DNA from: Butyrivibrio fibrisolvens 16/4
Lineage (GTDB): Bacteria; Bacillota; Clostridia; Lachnospirales; Lachnospiraceae
Reading direction: 5' to 3'
NCBI GenBank assembly: GCA_000209815.1
Contig: FP929036.1
Coordinates: 59,739-119,408 of the forward strand
DNA length: 59,670 nt
Shown here: piece after piece, positions 28,637 through 37,648 of the stretch
Layout: the number at the start of each line of letters is the position of its first letter
Position numbering within the stretch: the first letter of the stretch is position 1
The notes under the pieces: generated by a model
What the model was told of the DNA's origin: nothing
Database searches by the model: none
The model's input: only the letters and a program-made list of their open reading frames with translations
Made by a program: the position numbers and the translations under genes

Positions 28637-29372
28637 TAAATATATTGATTATAAGGCCCAGACCTCCCACTAATTGGTACAGATTATGTATCCATTTGAC
28701 AGGTCGGGTCTTTTTTTCTTGGCCATTTACCCTTGCAAGTTTTCTGTCACGTTTTTTCTTATCCACAACATAGCCTTCATTGGTCAGAATAATAAACATA
28801 ATAACGCCCACTGTATTTGCAATAGCAAATATCACCAAGCTTAAATCAGTCTGAACATAACTATATAACACTAAATCCAATAATATAAAGACAATTACTT
28901 CTAAAAATGCCTTAATGTTACTTCTATTCTGTACTTTTCGATTGTGGATAACTTTTTCATCCCATTCTTCTACAAGGTTATTAAAATACTTAATTATGTC
29001 TTCCGGAATCTCACATAATTGGTTTTTCCCTCTCCTCCTTTCTCTTTCCAAAACAAATTTATGAATAACATTCATTGGTTCACATCCTATTTCTTGATAT
29101 ATAAGCTCAAGTCCTTGAGAAGATGGCATTCTCATAGCTCTTATTAATGTTTTTCTTAGCCTTCTTTCTCTGATAAATGTGCAGTGAAGCTCCCTAATAA
29201 TATTCCCTGAATTCACGCCTCTTCCCGCCAAAAATATAAACTGCCTTAAATATTTCATCTGTATGCTGTAGAGTTTATTTGCTTTAATACTCTTAAAAAG
29301 CCCAGAAATAATCGCAATAAAACACACTGTGCCCCAAAGCACAAGACATAAAATAATAGTATTAAATTTCAT
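28602..29372 (-). CDS. membrane protein of unknown function
   Basis: I start the gene at ATG 29372 (CAGGAGAAAAATG), giving ~256 residues. A longer in-frame reading to 29483 would cover the ppiB terminator at 29430 and is unlikely. One N-terminal helix (TIILCLVLWGTVCFIAIISG) is followed by a basic cytoplasmic region (RERRLRKTLIRAM, LERERRRGKNQ) and two to three C-terminal helices (AFLEVIVFILLDLVLYSYV, IFAIANTVGVIMFIIL, GLGLIINIFIIV). No family recognised. It overlaps the end of the CNNM gene on the opposite strand and carries two TTATCCACA words in coding sequence. Confidence 0.6.
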   Translation of the reverse strand: MKFNTIILCLVLWGTVCFIAIISGLFKSIKANKLYSIQMKYLRQFIFLAGRGVNSGNIIRELHCTFIRERRLRKTLIRAMRMPSSQGLELIYQEIGCEPMNVIHKFVLERERRRGKNQLCEIPEDIIKYFNNLVEEWDEKVIHNRKVQNRSNIKAFLEVIVFILLDLVLYSYVQTDLSLVIFAIANTVGVIMFIILTNEGYVVDKKKRDRKLARVNGQEKKTRPVKWIHNLYQLVGGLGLIINIFIIVSEWLGPVA

Positions 29373-29429
29373 TTTTCTCCTGTGATAAGTTGTCGAAATG
29401 ACTATAGATAATATGAATAAAACGAAAAA

Positions 29430-29454
29430 AACGACACGCTTAAAGCGTGTCGTT
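29430..29454 (-). terminator. intrinsic terminator of mrp-ppiB
   Basis: AACGACACGC / GCGTGTCGTT, a perfect 10-bp stem with a 5-base loop, followed on the minus strand by TTTTTCGTTTT. It lies 36 bases after the cyclophilin stop. Confidence 0.92.
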
Positions 29455-29489
29455 ATAATAACAAAATTATCCGTAAAAATCAAGATAAT

Positions 29490-30011
29490 TTATAATGTCT
29501 TTGGTTCTGGATAGTCAACACCAAAAGTATCAACTGTAACCTTCTTCATCTTCTGCTCCTTTGTTGGACGATCAGACCAATCTGTAGGAACCTCAGCGAT
29601 TTTATTAACGATATCCATACCCTCAATAATCTTACCGAATGCTGCATAATCGCCATCAAGATGCGGACTGTTCTTATGCATAATAAAGAACTGGCTTCCT
29701 GCTGAATCTGGGAACATTGTACGTGCCATCGAAAGAACACCTGGCTCATGCTTAAGGTCGTTCTTAAAGCCGTTGCTTGTAAACTCACCCTTGATAGAAT
29801 ATCCTGGGCCGCCCATTCCTGTGCCGTCTGGATCTCCACCCTGAAGCATAAAGCCATTGATTACACGGTGAAAAATAACACCGTCATAAAAATTATGATT
29901 GATAAGGCTAATAAAGTTGTTAACTGTGTTTGGAGCGATTTCAGGATAAAGCTCAGCCTTCATGATATCGCCATTTTCCATTTCGATTGTAACTACTGGA
30001 TTCTGTGCCAT
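29490..30011 (-). CDS. ppiB: cyclophilin-type peptidyl-prolyl cis-trans isomerase
   Basis: 173 residues, the normal size of a single-domain cytoplasmic cyclophilin. Active-site motifs are IFHRVINGFMLQGGDPDGTG, GSQFFIMHKNSPHLDG and AAFGKIIEGMDIV. The catalytic Arg is in FHRV and the Gln in MLQGG. No signal peptide. The ATG overlaps the mrp stop by one base (TAATG), so both are made from one message ending at the hairpin at 29430. Confidence 0.95.
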   Translation of the reverse strand: MAQNPVVTIEMENGDIMKAELYPEIAPNTVNNFISLINHNFYDGVIFHRVINGFMLQGGDPDGTGMGGPGYSIKGEFTSNGFKNDLKHEPGVLSMARTMFPDSAGSQFFIMHKNSPHLDGDYAAFGKIIEGMDIVNKIAEVPTDWSDRPTKEQKMKKVTVDTFGVDYPEPKTL

Positions 30012-30886
30012 TATAACTCTCCTTTAATATTTTCTAATACGGATTTAGCATCAGCTAAATATGTATTCTCTACATCGAAGATGCGACCAGCATCAGCTGC
30101 TGTAGCAAAGCTACGATCCATAGGCATCTTTCCAAGTACTGGAATATTAAGGCCTGCAGCGACCTCGTCAATGTGGCTCTCGCCATAAATCTCGATCTTC
30201 TTGCCGCAATCAGGGCATTTAATATAAGAATAGTTTTCAACAAGACCAAGCACTGGAATGTGCATCATATCAGCCATGTTGTATGCCTTCTTAACAATCA
30301 TCTGTACAAGCTCCTGTGGGCTTGAAACAATGACAATACCATCCACTGGAAGTGACTGGAAACATGTAAGAGGAACATCACCTGTTCCTGGAGGCATATC
30401 TACAAAGAGATAATCAATATCACCCCAGGCAACATCTGTCCAGAACTGCTTTACAACACCTGCAATAACAGGACCTCTCCAAACTACTGGAGACTCCTCA
30501 TCATCAAGAATAAGGTTGATAGACATAATCTTGGTGCCATCCTCGGCAACCTCTGGAAGCATAACGCCCTCTGCATTAGCTGCTGCTGGACCATGTACGC
30601 CAAACATCTTTGGAATAGATGGACCTGTAATATCTGCATCAAGAATACCTACCTTATAACCTGCACGAGCCATAACTCCTGCAAGTGAAGAAGTAACAAG
30701 TGACTTACCAACGCCACCCTTTCCGGATACTACTCCGATAACATGCTTTATATTAGAATTCTCATTTGGTGCCTCAAGAAATGCTGTATTTCTAACTCCT
30801 GCTTCTTTAGCTGCAGCAGATGGACATCCTTCACAGGAACCACGTGAACAACTGCTTGCCGAAGCGCATGAACTATTTTCTGCCAT
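30011..30886 (-). CDS. mrp: Mrp/NBP35-type Fe-S carrier ATPase
   Basis: 291 residues. A Cys-rich N-terminus (SSCSRGSCEGCPS), as in NBP35-type proteins, precedes the P-loop domain with deviant Walker A GKGGVGKS (~54-61), LDADITGPSIPKMFG and FVDMPPGTGDVPLT. A CPDC motif (~223) is the conserved cluster-bridging CxxC of the Mrp/ApbC dimer. The family holds and transfers 4Fe-4S clusters. It starts after TAGGAGG and is coupled to the cyclophilin gene. Confidence 0.93.
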   Translation of the reverse strand: MAENSSCASASSCSRGSCEGCPSAAAKEAGVRNTAFLEAPNENSNIKHVIGVVSGKGGVGKSLVTSSLAGVMARAGYKVGILDADITGPSIPKMFGVHGPAAANAEGVMLPEVAEDGTKIMSINLILDDEESPVVWRGPVIAGVVKQFWTDVAWGDIDYLFVDMPPGTGDVPLTCFQSLPVDGIVIVSSPQELVQMIVKKAYNMADMMHIPVLGLVENYSYIKCPDCGKKIEIYGESHIDEVAAGLNIPVLGKMPMDRSFATAADAGRIFDVENTYLADAKSVLENIKGEL

Positions 30887-31010
30887 TACTAGACCTCCTA
30901 AAATATTACTGCTGATTAGTATAGCACAAACAATCCTTGTTGTGCAGTTGTATTATGGGGTTATAATAGGTTTAGAGGTAGTTGCACCTTGCATCAACTT
31001 AGCAACATAC

Positions 31011-31212
31011 TTATCAACATTTTCCACAATTATGTTTTTATGGTTGAGGATAACTTCAAAACATCATCCGAACTGTGTTAATTATCCACATAGATACATC
31101 CATCCAGCCCTCTAAAATACTGGATTTCCGCTTACTTTTTACCCAAGTGAGTCTAATTTCAACGAACAAACTTTTCCCACAAAGTTATCCACATTCGTTA
31201 AATTTATCCACT
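31011..31212. promoter_or_regulatory. DnaA-box cluster in the mrp-thrE intergenic gap
   Basis: The 390-base gap (30887-31276) contains two perfect TTATCCACA boxes (31082-31090, 31185-31193) and TTTTCCACA (31020-31028). One-mismatch copies are TTATCAACA (31011-31019), TTATCCACT (31204-31212) and the inverted TGAGGATAA (31045-31053). An AT-rich stretch with an 8-base A run follows. No dnaA, dnaN or other replication gene is in the window. It is a DnaA-binding region on sequence grounds; its role (titration, regulation of the neighbour, origin) is undetermined. Confidence 0.65.
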
Positions 31213-31276
31213 AGAGTTGAAAAAAAATAGTTTTAATACATAATCATTCTGTAGAAAAATATACTATGGAGACATT

Positions 31277-32050
31277 ATGACAGATACTAAAAAAATATTA
31301 TCCTTTGCAGTAGAGTTAGGAGATATTCTTCTAAGAAATGGAGCAGAGGTTTACAGAGTCGAGGACAGTGTTCTCGCTATTTTAAATTCATACGATATCA
31401 CAGATTGCGATGTGTACGTACTTAGCAACGGTATATTTGCCAGTGCCGATGAGGTAACTGAACACGCCAGTTCTATGATTAGACACGTTCCTATGTACCC
31501 TATGCACTTAGCTAGAATCGCAGCACTGAACAGTCTATGCCGTGATGTATGCGCAAAAAACATTACAATAGAAGATGCCTGGATTAAATTAGCCGAATAC
31601 AAAAAACTCCCAGGCTATAATCTTCCAGTTATGATTCTGGCCACAGGAATTGGTTGTGGAGGATTTGCTTATCTTTTTGGCGGAACAGCCTTAGACGGAG
31701 TTATTGCTACAATAGTAGGATGTATTCTTAGAATATTCCTGTATTTTGAATCAGGAATGGGAAATTCCAAAACAGTTACAAACGTGCTAGGAAGTATGGT
31801 TATCACCATTTTAGCATTGGCTTTTGCTTTCACAGGCCTTCCTATTCACTACGACAAGATTATCATCGGTGGAATAATGCCATTAGTACCAGGTATTCCT
31901 TTAACAAACAGCATTCGAGATTTTATTAATAGTGATTACCTTTCTGGTTCTATTCGACTCATCGATGCATTGCTTACAGCCTTTTGTATCGCTGTAGGCG
32001 TTGGTATAGTAATTACCGTAGTTAGTCTGTTTGGAGGTTCTTTTATCTAA
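31277..32050 (+). CDS. ThrE-type threonine/serine exporter, large subunit (DUF1212)
   Basis: 257 residues. The N-terminal cytoplasmic region LRNGAEVYRVEDSVLAIL is the hallmark of the DUF1212/ThrE N-terminal family, followed by five hydrophobic helices (~118-257), including IGGIMPLVPGIPLTNSIRDF, the conserved PLVPG motif. Split ThrE systems consist of this ten-helix-equivalent half plus a small ThrE_2 half, here encoded by the next gene (stop and start overlap as TAATG). The substrate is inferred from family (Thr/Ser or small metabolites). The DnaA-box region lies directly upstream. Confidence 0.88.
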   Translation: MTDTKKILSFAVELGDILLRNGAEVYRVEDSVLAILNSYDITDCDVYVLSNGIFASADEVTEHASSMIRHVPMYPMHLARIAALNSLCRDVCAKNITIEDAWIKLAEYKKLPGYNLPVMILATGIGCGGFAYLFGGTALDGVIATIVGCILRIFLYFESGMGNSKTVTNVLGSMVITILALAFAFTGLPIHYDKIIIGGIMPLVPGIPLTNSIRDFINSDYLSGSIRLIDALLTAFCIAVGVGIVITVVSLFGGSFI

Positions 32051-32505
32051 TGTTAGTTAATTATATTATCGAATTTATAGTAAGTATGGTTGCCACAATA
32101 GCCTTTGCGATAGTTTTCTCCGCCCCAAGGTCAGAGCTTCTATACTGTGGCTTATCCGGAGCTATTGGATGGATTTTTTATTCCTTAATAAATACCATTC
32201 TTTTAGCACCTACATTTGGAAATGTTATAGGTTCTTTTGCTCTCACATTCTTTTCAAGAGCATTGGCCTCAAAAAGAAAGAATCCTGTCACCGTATACCT
32301 TATTTCAGGAATTTTCCCTTTAGTACCCGGTGCAGGAATCTATTACACTTCATATTATTTAATTATGAACGATATGGTCTCATTCAGTCAGGCTGGTCTT
32401 TCCACAATAAAGACTGCTGGAGCCATCGTAATGGGAATCATTCTTGGAATGGCATTCCCACAAAGCTTCTTTAATACAGCTTTTGCACCTTCCGGTCGTA
32501 AGTAA
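32050..32505 (+). CDS. ThrE_2-type exporter small subunit (DUF3815)
   Basis: 151 residues with four to five hydrophobic helices and the conserved PRSELLYCGLSGAIGW and GIFPLVPGAGIYYTSYY sequences of the small half of split ThrE exporters. It overlaps the upstream partner by one base. Its 3' end overlaps the convergent GH2 gene by 35 bases, and no terminator is visible between them. Confidence 0.88.
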   Translation: MLVNYIIEFIVSMVATIAFAIVFSAPRSELLYCGLSGAIGWIFYSLINTILLAPTFGNVIGSFALTFFSRALASKRKNPVTVYLISGIFPLVPGAGIYYTSYYLIMNDMVSFSQAGLSTIKTAGAIVMGIILGMAFPQSFFNTAFAPSGRK

Positions 32506-34225
32506 TGAGGCCATTGACCTCCTCTTCTACATCGGTAGCCTGAGTAAATACAGCACCCGCAAGTCCCTCAGCTTCGAGGGACTTTATTTTGTCCATCAAC
32601 GCATTATATGCATCCTGTAAGTCCTTTTGATGGCTGTATTTCTTATATCCATATACAGAATCTCTGATAACGTGATTGCCCACTTTAAGGGAGAATCCAC
32701 CATATTCCGAAACAACATAAGGACGCTCTGTCAACTTCACCTTTAATTCCTCAAAATAGACGTGCTCAGAGAAAACATCCCCACAATCCTCATGGAACCA
32801 GCCGGAAGCCGAGTCAATAGGTCTTGTATCATCAAACTTTAGAGCAAATTTCAGGCAATCCTGAGCATCAAACTGGCCCCAGCCCTCATTAAACAGACAC
32901 CACTGACCAAGCGAAGGAACACTTCTAAGCTGCTCCATCATTTCTTTGCATTCCTTATGCCAAACTTCCTTTGATTTATCTGTATTTCGGCCTGTAAATC
33001 TAAGGAAAAGGCGATTCTTATCTCTTGTATTTCCAAATGGACGAACCACCGTAGGAACGTGGCAAATCATATTCATATCGTATTTTGTTCCACCATTGAC
33101 AATGTCCTGCCAAACAATCATTCCAAGCCTGTCACAATGGAAATACCAACGCATAGGCTCTAATTTACAGTGCTTGCGAATCATATTAAAACCCAGGCTC
33201 TTTATGAACTCTATATCATAAATCATGGCATCATCACTAGGAGGTGTCATAAGACTTTCCGGATAGTATCCCTGATCCAAAACTCCATTCATAAAGGTAG
33301 GCACGTGATTTAAAGTAAGGCGCAAAATACCCTTTTCATCTTTTTCTACACCAAAATGACGCATTGCAAAATAGGTAGTGAAGCTATCCTTACCATAGTC
33401 CACGTTTATAAAATATAGCTGCGGGTCATCTGGAGTCCAAAGCTTGTATTCTCCTAGCTTTACAACAACATTTAGCTTATCGTCATTAATCTTTTCTACG
33501 CTATAATCTTTTATTAAATCTGGATTAGATGATTGGATTCTAACCTGTCCCTTCATTTCAGAGACCTTCATTTCAAGTGTAACCCTGTCATTATCTATAT
33601 CAGGGATAATGAATAATCTGCTGACATAGGCCTCTGGGACCCATTCCATCCATACTGTCTGCCATATTCCACTTTGGGCACTGTACCACATACCATAAGG
33701 ATCCAGACTTTGCTTTCCTCTAGCATATCCTACCCTGTCAGTATAGTCTCTAACCTTCACTTTAAGCTCGTTATCCCCTTCTATAACGTAGTCTGTAATA
33801 TCGAAGGTAAATGATGTATATCCGCCCTCGTGAATGCCAATATGCACACCATTTAACGAAACCTGAGCCACCTGATCCACTGCTCCAAAATGAAGCAGCA
33901 GATGCTTTGATTTTTTAATTTTATCAATGGAAAAAATTTTGGTATATTCTAATGTTTCCTCTGGAAGGAGGATATGACGTTCTGTTCCAGAAAGCTTTGT
34001 CTCAGGTGAAAATGGCACTTCTATAGGACCGGAGCAGGCCACCTTTCCCTTGCCATCAATAATACGATAATCACATGTGCCATTTAGATTTATATAGGAC
34101 TTTCGCTGAAGCTGAGGTCGTGGATATTCCTGTAAACCTGTATACTTAAAATCTGTGCAAAGCTCGTGTCTTACACCATTTTTGTCAGGCTTTGCTATTG
34201 CAGAAAGCATTTCCTTCCAATACAT
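32471..34225 (-). CDS. glycoside hydrolase family 2 protein
   Basis: 584 residues, cytoplasmic (no signal peptide), start after AGGAGGGG. Order: sugar-binding jelly roll (~35-185, VAQVSLNGVHIGIHEGGYTS), Ig-like domain (~190-285), TIM barrel (~290-584). The acid/base Glu is in FNEGWGQF and the probable nucleophile Glu in VVSEYGGF, both typical for GH2. It is shorter than LacZ-type enzymes and lacks C-terminal extra domains, closer to beta-glucuronidase/mannosidase-like GH2 members. The exact substrate cannot be told from sequence alone. Confidence 0.88.
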   Translation of the reverse strand: MYWKEMLSAIAKPDKNGVRHELCTDFKYTGLQEYPRPQLQRKSYINLNGTCDYRIIDGKGKVACSGPIEVPFSPETKLSGTERHILLPEETLEYTKIFSIDKIKKSKHLLLHFGAVDQVAQVSLNGVHIGIHEGGYTSFTFDITDYVIEGDNELKVKVRDYTDRVGYARGKQSLDPYGMWYSAQSGIWQTVWMEWVPEAYVSRLFIIPDIDNDRVTLEMKVSEMKGQVRIQSSNPDLIKDYSVEKINDDKLNVVVKLGEYKLWTPDDPQLYFINVDYGKDSFTTYFAMRHFGVEKDEKGILRLTLNHVPTFMNGVLDQGYYPESLMTPPSDDAMIYDIEFIKSLGFNMIRKHCKLEPMRWYFHCDRLGMIVWQDIVNGGTKYDMNMICHVPTVVRPFGNTRDKNRLFLRFTGRNTDKSKEVWHKECKEMMEQLRSVPSLGQWCLFNEGWGQFDAQDCLKFALKFDDTRPIDSASGWFHEDCGDVFSEHVYFEELKVKLTERPYVVSEYGGFSLKVGNHVIRDSVYGYKKYSHQKDLQDAYNALMDKIKSLEAEGLAGAVFTQATDVEEEVNGLITYDRKVQKLY

Positions 34226-34242
34226 ATGTCCCCTCCTGATCC

Positions 34243-34261
34243 GCCTGTTACACTAACAGGC
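34243..34261 (-). terminator. short hairpin upstream of the GH2 gene
   Basis: Perfect 8-bp stem GCCTGTTA / TAACAGGC with a 3-base loop lies 15 bases after the MATE stop and directly upstream of the GH2 ribosome binding site. There is no T run, so it may be an RNA-processing or attenuation structure rather than a strong terminator. Confidence 0.4.
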
Positions 34262-34276
34262 TCATCTTAGTAAATA

Positions 34277-35641
34277 CTATATCCTTATCTCTGAGTTCTT
34301 CTTTTGTACCCACTTACGATAGATAATTGTAAGGCAGATGCTGTGAACGCTGAGTGTCAACAGCCAGCTGCCTGGATATGAGAAGAACAAAACATTCTGA
34401 GTATGATGAATCTGAAAATATGTGGCTATCCAAATTAATCGGGTGGCGCAAGCGCCAAGTAAAGATACAATCATAGGAAGTGTAGAATTCCCCAATCCTC
34501 TAAGGCCTCCAGTTAGTGTATCCATGATTCCACAAAGGAAATATGGGCAACAAACCCAGAACAAACGAAGCGTGCCGGCTGCTATGGCATCTGCACTGTC
34601 TGTATAAACCCCTAAAAGTGAATCAGAGAAGCCATATGCCAGGTTACCCATAATTAATCCAACTACGGTAACTATACCTAAACTTTCGAATATAACCTTT
34701 CTAACTCTCTTCTCATCTCCAGCACCATAATTTTGGCCTACGAAGGTAACAGTAGTCTGAGAAACTGAGTTCATAGAAATATATACAAATCCTTCGATGC
34801 TAGCCGCTGCTGATGAACCAGCAATTACAGCTGTTCCAAAGGAATTTATAGCCGACTGAATTACAACATTAGATAAAGAAAATACAGTTCCCTGAATTCC
34901 GGCAGGTAGCCCAATTCTTATAATACGATTTAATATCCTCTTATCTATCCTAACCCTTGAAAATTCAAGCTTTAAGGCATCTTCCTGCTTCTTGAAAAAG
35001 CCTACAAGCATAAAACAGGATATATAATTAGATGTAACTGTAGCAATGGCAACGCCTGCTACGCCTAGATTCAGGACAATTACTAAAAATAGATTTAATA
35101 TTACATTAACCACTCCTGCAATAGTAAGGAATACAAGGGGATGGGTTGTATCACCTGCTGCTCTAAGTATTGCAGCTAAGAAATTGTAAAGCATAATAGC
35201 TGGCATAGCCAGAAAATATAGACGAACATATAATACCGCCAAATCTATAACATCCTCTGGGGAACCCATAATCTCCAGTATAGGCTTAGCCAAAAATAAA
35301 CCTATAAATATTAGGAGAACACCGCAAATTAGTGAGAATGCAGTACTAGTATGTACTGTCTTTTTAACATCAGAATGATTTCCAGCTCCATAAAACTGTG
35401 CTGCACATACATTGGCACCAACAGACATACCAATGAATAAATTTGTCATAAGATTAATAAGTGAATTAGTAGAACCAACTGCTGCTAAGCTAGCTTCTCC
35501 TGCGAAACGGCCCACAACAATTACATCAGCTGCATTAAAAAGAAGCTGCAATACACCTGACAAGATAATAGGAATAGTAAAGATTATTAATTTGCCCAAG
35601 AGCGGGCCATGTGTCATATCGATTTTATTCGTTGCTTTCAT
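34277..35641 (-). CDS. MATE family efflux transporter
   Basis: 454 residues with twelve predicted membrane helices in two homologous halves. MATE-typical sequences include GPLLGKLIIFTIPIILSGVL, ADVIVVGRFAGEASLAAVGS and the C-half counterpart SSAAASIEGFVYISMNSVSQ. It should be a Na+/H+-coupled exporter of cationic drugs or metabolites; substrate unknown. No ribosome binding site is evident before ATG 35641, and TAAAAT lies close upstream, so the message may be leaderless or the true start may be the later Met9. Confidence 0.9.
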   Translation of the reverse strand: MKATNKIDMTHGPLLGKLIIFTIPIILSGVLQLLFNAADVIVVGRFAGEASLAAVGSTNSLINLMTNLFIGMSVGANVCAAQFYGAGNHSDVKKTVHTSTAFSLICGVLLIFIGLFLAKPILEIMGSPEDVIDLAVLYVRLYFLAMPAIMLYNFLAAILRAAGDTTHPLVFLTIAGVVNVILNLFLVIVLNLGVAGVAIATVTSNYISCFMLVGFFKKQEDALKLEFSRVRIDKRILNRIIRIGLPAGIQGTVFSLSNVVIQSAINSFGTAVIAGSSAAASIEGFVYISMNSVSQTTVTFVGQNYGAGDEKRVRKVIFESLGIVTVVGLIMGNLAYGFSDSLLGVYTDSADAIAAGTLRLFWVCCPYFLCGIMDTLTGGLRGLGNSTLPMIVSLLGACATRLIWIATYFQIHHTQNVLFFSYPGSWLLTLSVHSICLTIIYRKWVQKKNSEIRI

Positions 35642-35664
35642 AAATAGATTTTACCAAATTACTA

Positions 35665-35689
35665 AAGGCGAGTCCATTGGACCCGCCTT
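35665..35689 (-). terminator. hairpin between etfA and the MATE gene
   Basis: AAGGCG-AGTCC / GGAC-CCGCCTT forms an 11-bp stem with one mismatch and a 3-base loop, followed on the minus strand by TTAGTAATTTGG. It probably ends the butyrate operon. Confidence 0.55.
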
Positions 35690-35760
35690 CAAAAAAATTA
35701 AAGAAAGAAATTATAGGAAAAATCTAATCTTATTTAAGAATAGATATTGCCTCATAAGGA

Positions 35761-36807
35761 TTAGTTCTGAGCTGCGAGCTCAGCCTTGATAGCCTCTGTA
35801 AGAGCTGGAACGATCTTGTTAAGATCTCCAACGATACCGTAATCAGCTACATCAAAGATAGGAGCTGTCTCATCTTTGTTGATTGCGATGATGATATCAG
35901 ACTCTTCCATACCTGCTGTATGCTGGATAGCACCAGAGATACCGATTGCAAAGTATACGTTAGGACGAACAGTCTTACCTGTCTGACCTACCTGAAGATC
36001 CTTTGGCTTCCAGCCTGAATCTACAACTGCACGTGAGCATGATACTGTACCACCAAGAACCTCAGCAAGATCCTCAAGCATCTTGAAGTTCTCTGCAGAA
36101 CCAACACCACGACCACCAGAAACGAGGATCTTAGCATCCATGATATCTACTGTAGAAGTTGCATTCTTAACGATGTTAAGAATCTCTACGAAACGATTGT
36201 TCTTTGTAAGCTCTGGCTTGAAGTCGATAACCTCAGCCTTGCGGCCTGGCTGCTTCTCAAGCTTCTGCATAACACCTGGACGAACTGTAGCCATCTGTGG
36301 ACGGTTGTCTGGGCATGCGATTGTAGCGATTGTGTTTCCACCGAATGCAGGACGAGTCATAAGAAGCTGATTGTGCTTCTGCTCCTGACCCTCCTTAGCT
36401 ACAAGTGGGAAATCACCAATCTCAAGTGATGTACAGTCAGCTGTAAGACCTGTCTTAACACGAGCTGAAACTGTAGGACCAAGATCACGACCGATAGCTG
36501 TTGCACCAACGAGCATGATTTCTGGCTTGTACTCATTAATATAAGCTGTAAGAGCCTGAGCATATGGCTCTGTACGATATGTCTCAAGTTCCTCATTGTC
36601 GATAAGAACTACCTTATCAGCACCGTACTCGCCAAGCTTATCTGCAAGATCTGCGATATTGTGACCAAGTACTACTGCTGTTACGTCTGTTCCTAAATCT
36701 GCTGCAAGCTCATGTGCCTTGCCGATAAGTTCGAAGGCAATTGAGCTAAGTTTGTTATCAACCTGCTGAGCGAATATAGCTACGCCCTTGTATTCTTCTA
36801 ATGACAT
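35761..36807 (-). CDS. etfA: electron transfer flavoprotein alpha subunit
   Basis: 348 residues. The N-terminal ETF nucleotide-binding-like domain is followed by the C-terminal FAD domain with the family signature QVGQTGKTVRPNVYFAIGIS and GAIQHTAGMEESDIIIAIN. With EtfB and Bcd it forms the complex that reduces crotonyl-CoA to butyryl-CoA and, in anaerobes, can bifurcate electrons to ferredoxin. Last gene of the operon, 19 bases after etfB. Confidence 0.96.
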   Translation of the reverse strand: MSLEEYKGVAIFAQQVDNKLSSIAFELIGKAHELAADLGTDVTAVVLGHNIADLADKLGEYGADKVVLIDNEELETYRTEPYAQALTAYINEYKPEIMLVGATAIGRDLGPTVSARVKTGLTADCTSLEIGDFPLVAKEGQEQKHNQLLMTRPAFGGNTIATIACPDNRPQMATVRPGVMQKLEKQPGRKAEVIDFKPELTKNNRFVEILNIVKNATSTVDIMDAKILVSGGRGVGSAENFKMLEDLAEVLGGTVSCSRAVVDSGWKPKDLQVGQTGKTVRPNVYFAIGISGAIQHTAGMEESDIIIAINKDETAPIFDVADYGIVGDLNKIVPALTEAIKAELAAQN

Positions 36808-36826
36808 TATATTTGCCTCCTATTTA

Positions 36827-37609
36827 TTAAATTACATGCTTTTCTTTAAGCTTGCCAACGATATATTCTACTGACTCCTTAGGGTCAAGAGCAACCTTTT
36901 CGCCTGCTCCCTTACGAACCTTATCAGAAGCCTTAGCGATCTTTGTTGGAGAACCAGCAAGACCGATGTTTGCATCATCAAGATCTGTAAGATCATCACG
37001 TCCCCAAACTGTTACTTCCTTGTCATATGCATCAAAGATGCCGCCTGGAGTCATGTAACGTGGCTCATTTAACTCAGAAAGTGCAGTAATAAGGCAAGGC
37101 ATCTGAGCCTTAACTTCGTGATATCTATCCTCGTACTGACGCTTAACGATAACGCTGTTACCCTCTACCTTGATATCTTCAGCATAAGAAATTACTGGGA
37201 GTGCAAGATGCTCAGCGATCTGTGGACCAACCTGAGCTGTATCGCCATCGATAGCCTGACGACCTGTGATAATAAGATCATAATCAAGCTTCTTAACTGC
37301 AGCTGCAACTGTTGAAGATGTAGCCCATGTATCAGCACCACCAAGGCGTCTATCTGTAACAAGAACTGCCTCGTCAGCACCCATAGCAAGTGCTTCGCGG
37401 AGCATATCATCAGCCTTTGGAAGTCCCATTGTAAGAACTGTAACCTTTGCACCTGTCTCATCCTTGATTCTAAGAGCAGCCTCAAGACCTGCCTTATCAT
37501 CTGGGTTCATAATTGCGAGCATTGATGCTCTATCAAGAGTTCCATCTGGGTTGAACTTTACGCCGCCCTTTGTGTCAGGAACCTGTTTAATACATACTAC
37601 GATATTCAT
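36827..37609 (-). CDS. etfB: electron transfer flavoprotein beta subunit
   Basis: 260 residues beginning MNIVVCIKQVPDT, the classic EtfB start, after AAAGGAGATTAAATAC. GRQAIDGDTAQVGPQIAEHL and CLITALSELNEPRYMTPGGI are the conserved nucleotide-binding and signature regions. It partners EtfA and Bcd. It lies 39 bases after bcd. Confidence 0.96.
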   Translation of the reverse strand: MNIVVCIKQVPDTKGGVKFNPDGTLDRASMLAIMNPDDKAGLEAALRIKDETGAKVTVLTMGLPKADDMLREALAMGADEAVLVTDRRLGGADTWATSSTVAAAVKKLDYDLIITGRQAIDGDTAQVGPQIAEHLALPVISYAEDIKVEGNSVIVKRQYEDRYHEVKAQMPCLITALSELNEPRYMTPGGIFDAYDKEVTVWGRDDLTDLDDANIGLAGSPTKIAKASDKVRKGAGEKVALDPKESVEYIVGKLKEKHVI

Positions 37610-37648
37610 GTATTTAATCTCCTTTTATTCACACGATAATAAACAATC

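Noticed and set aside
28602-29483. Longer start (29483) for the membrane protein after CNNM
   Set aside because: The extension would cross the mrp-ppiB terminator at 29430; the internal ATG 29372 has a proper AGGAG site.
30887-31276. Chromosomal origin oriC
   Set aside because: DnaA boxes are present, but no dnaA/dnaN/rnpA/gyrB context and no clear unwinding element beyond ordinary AT-rich sequence; kept only as a DnaA-box cluster.
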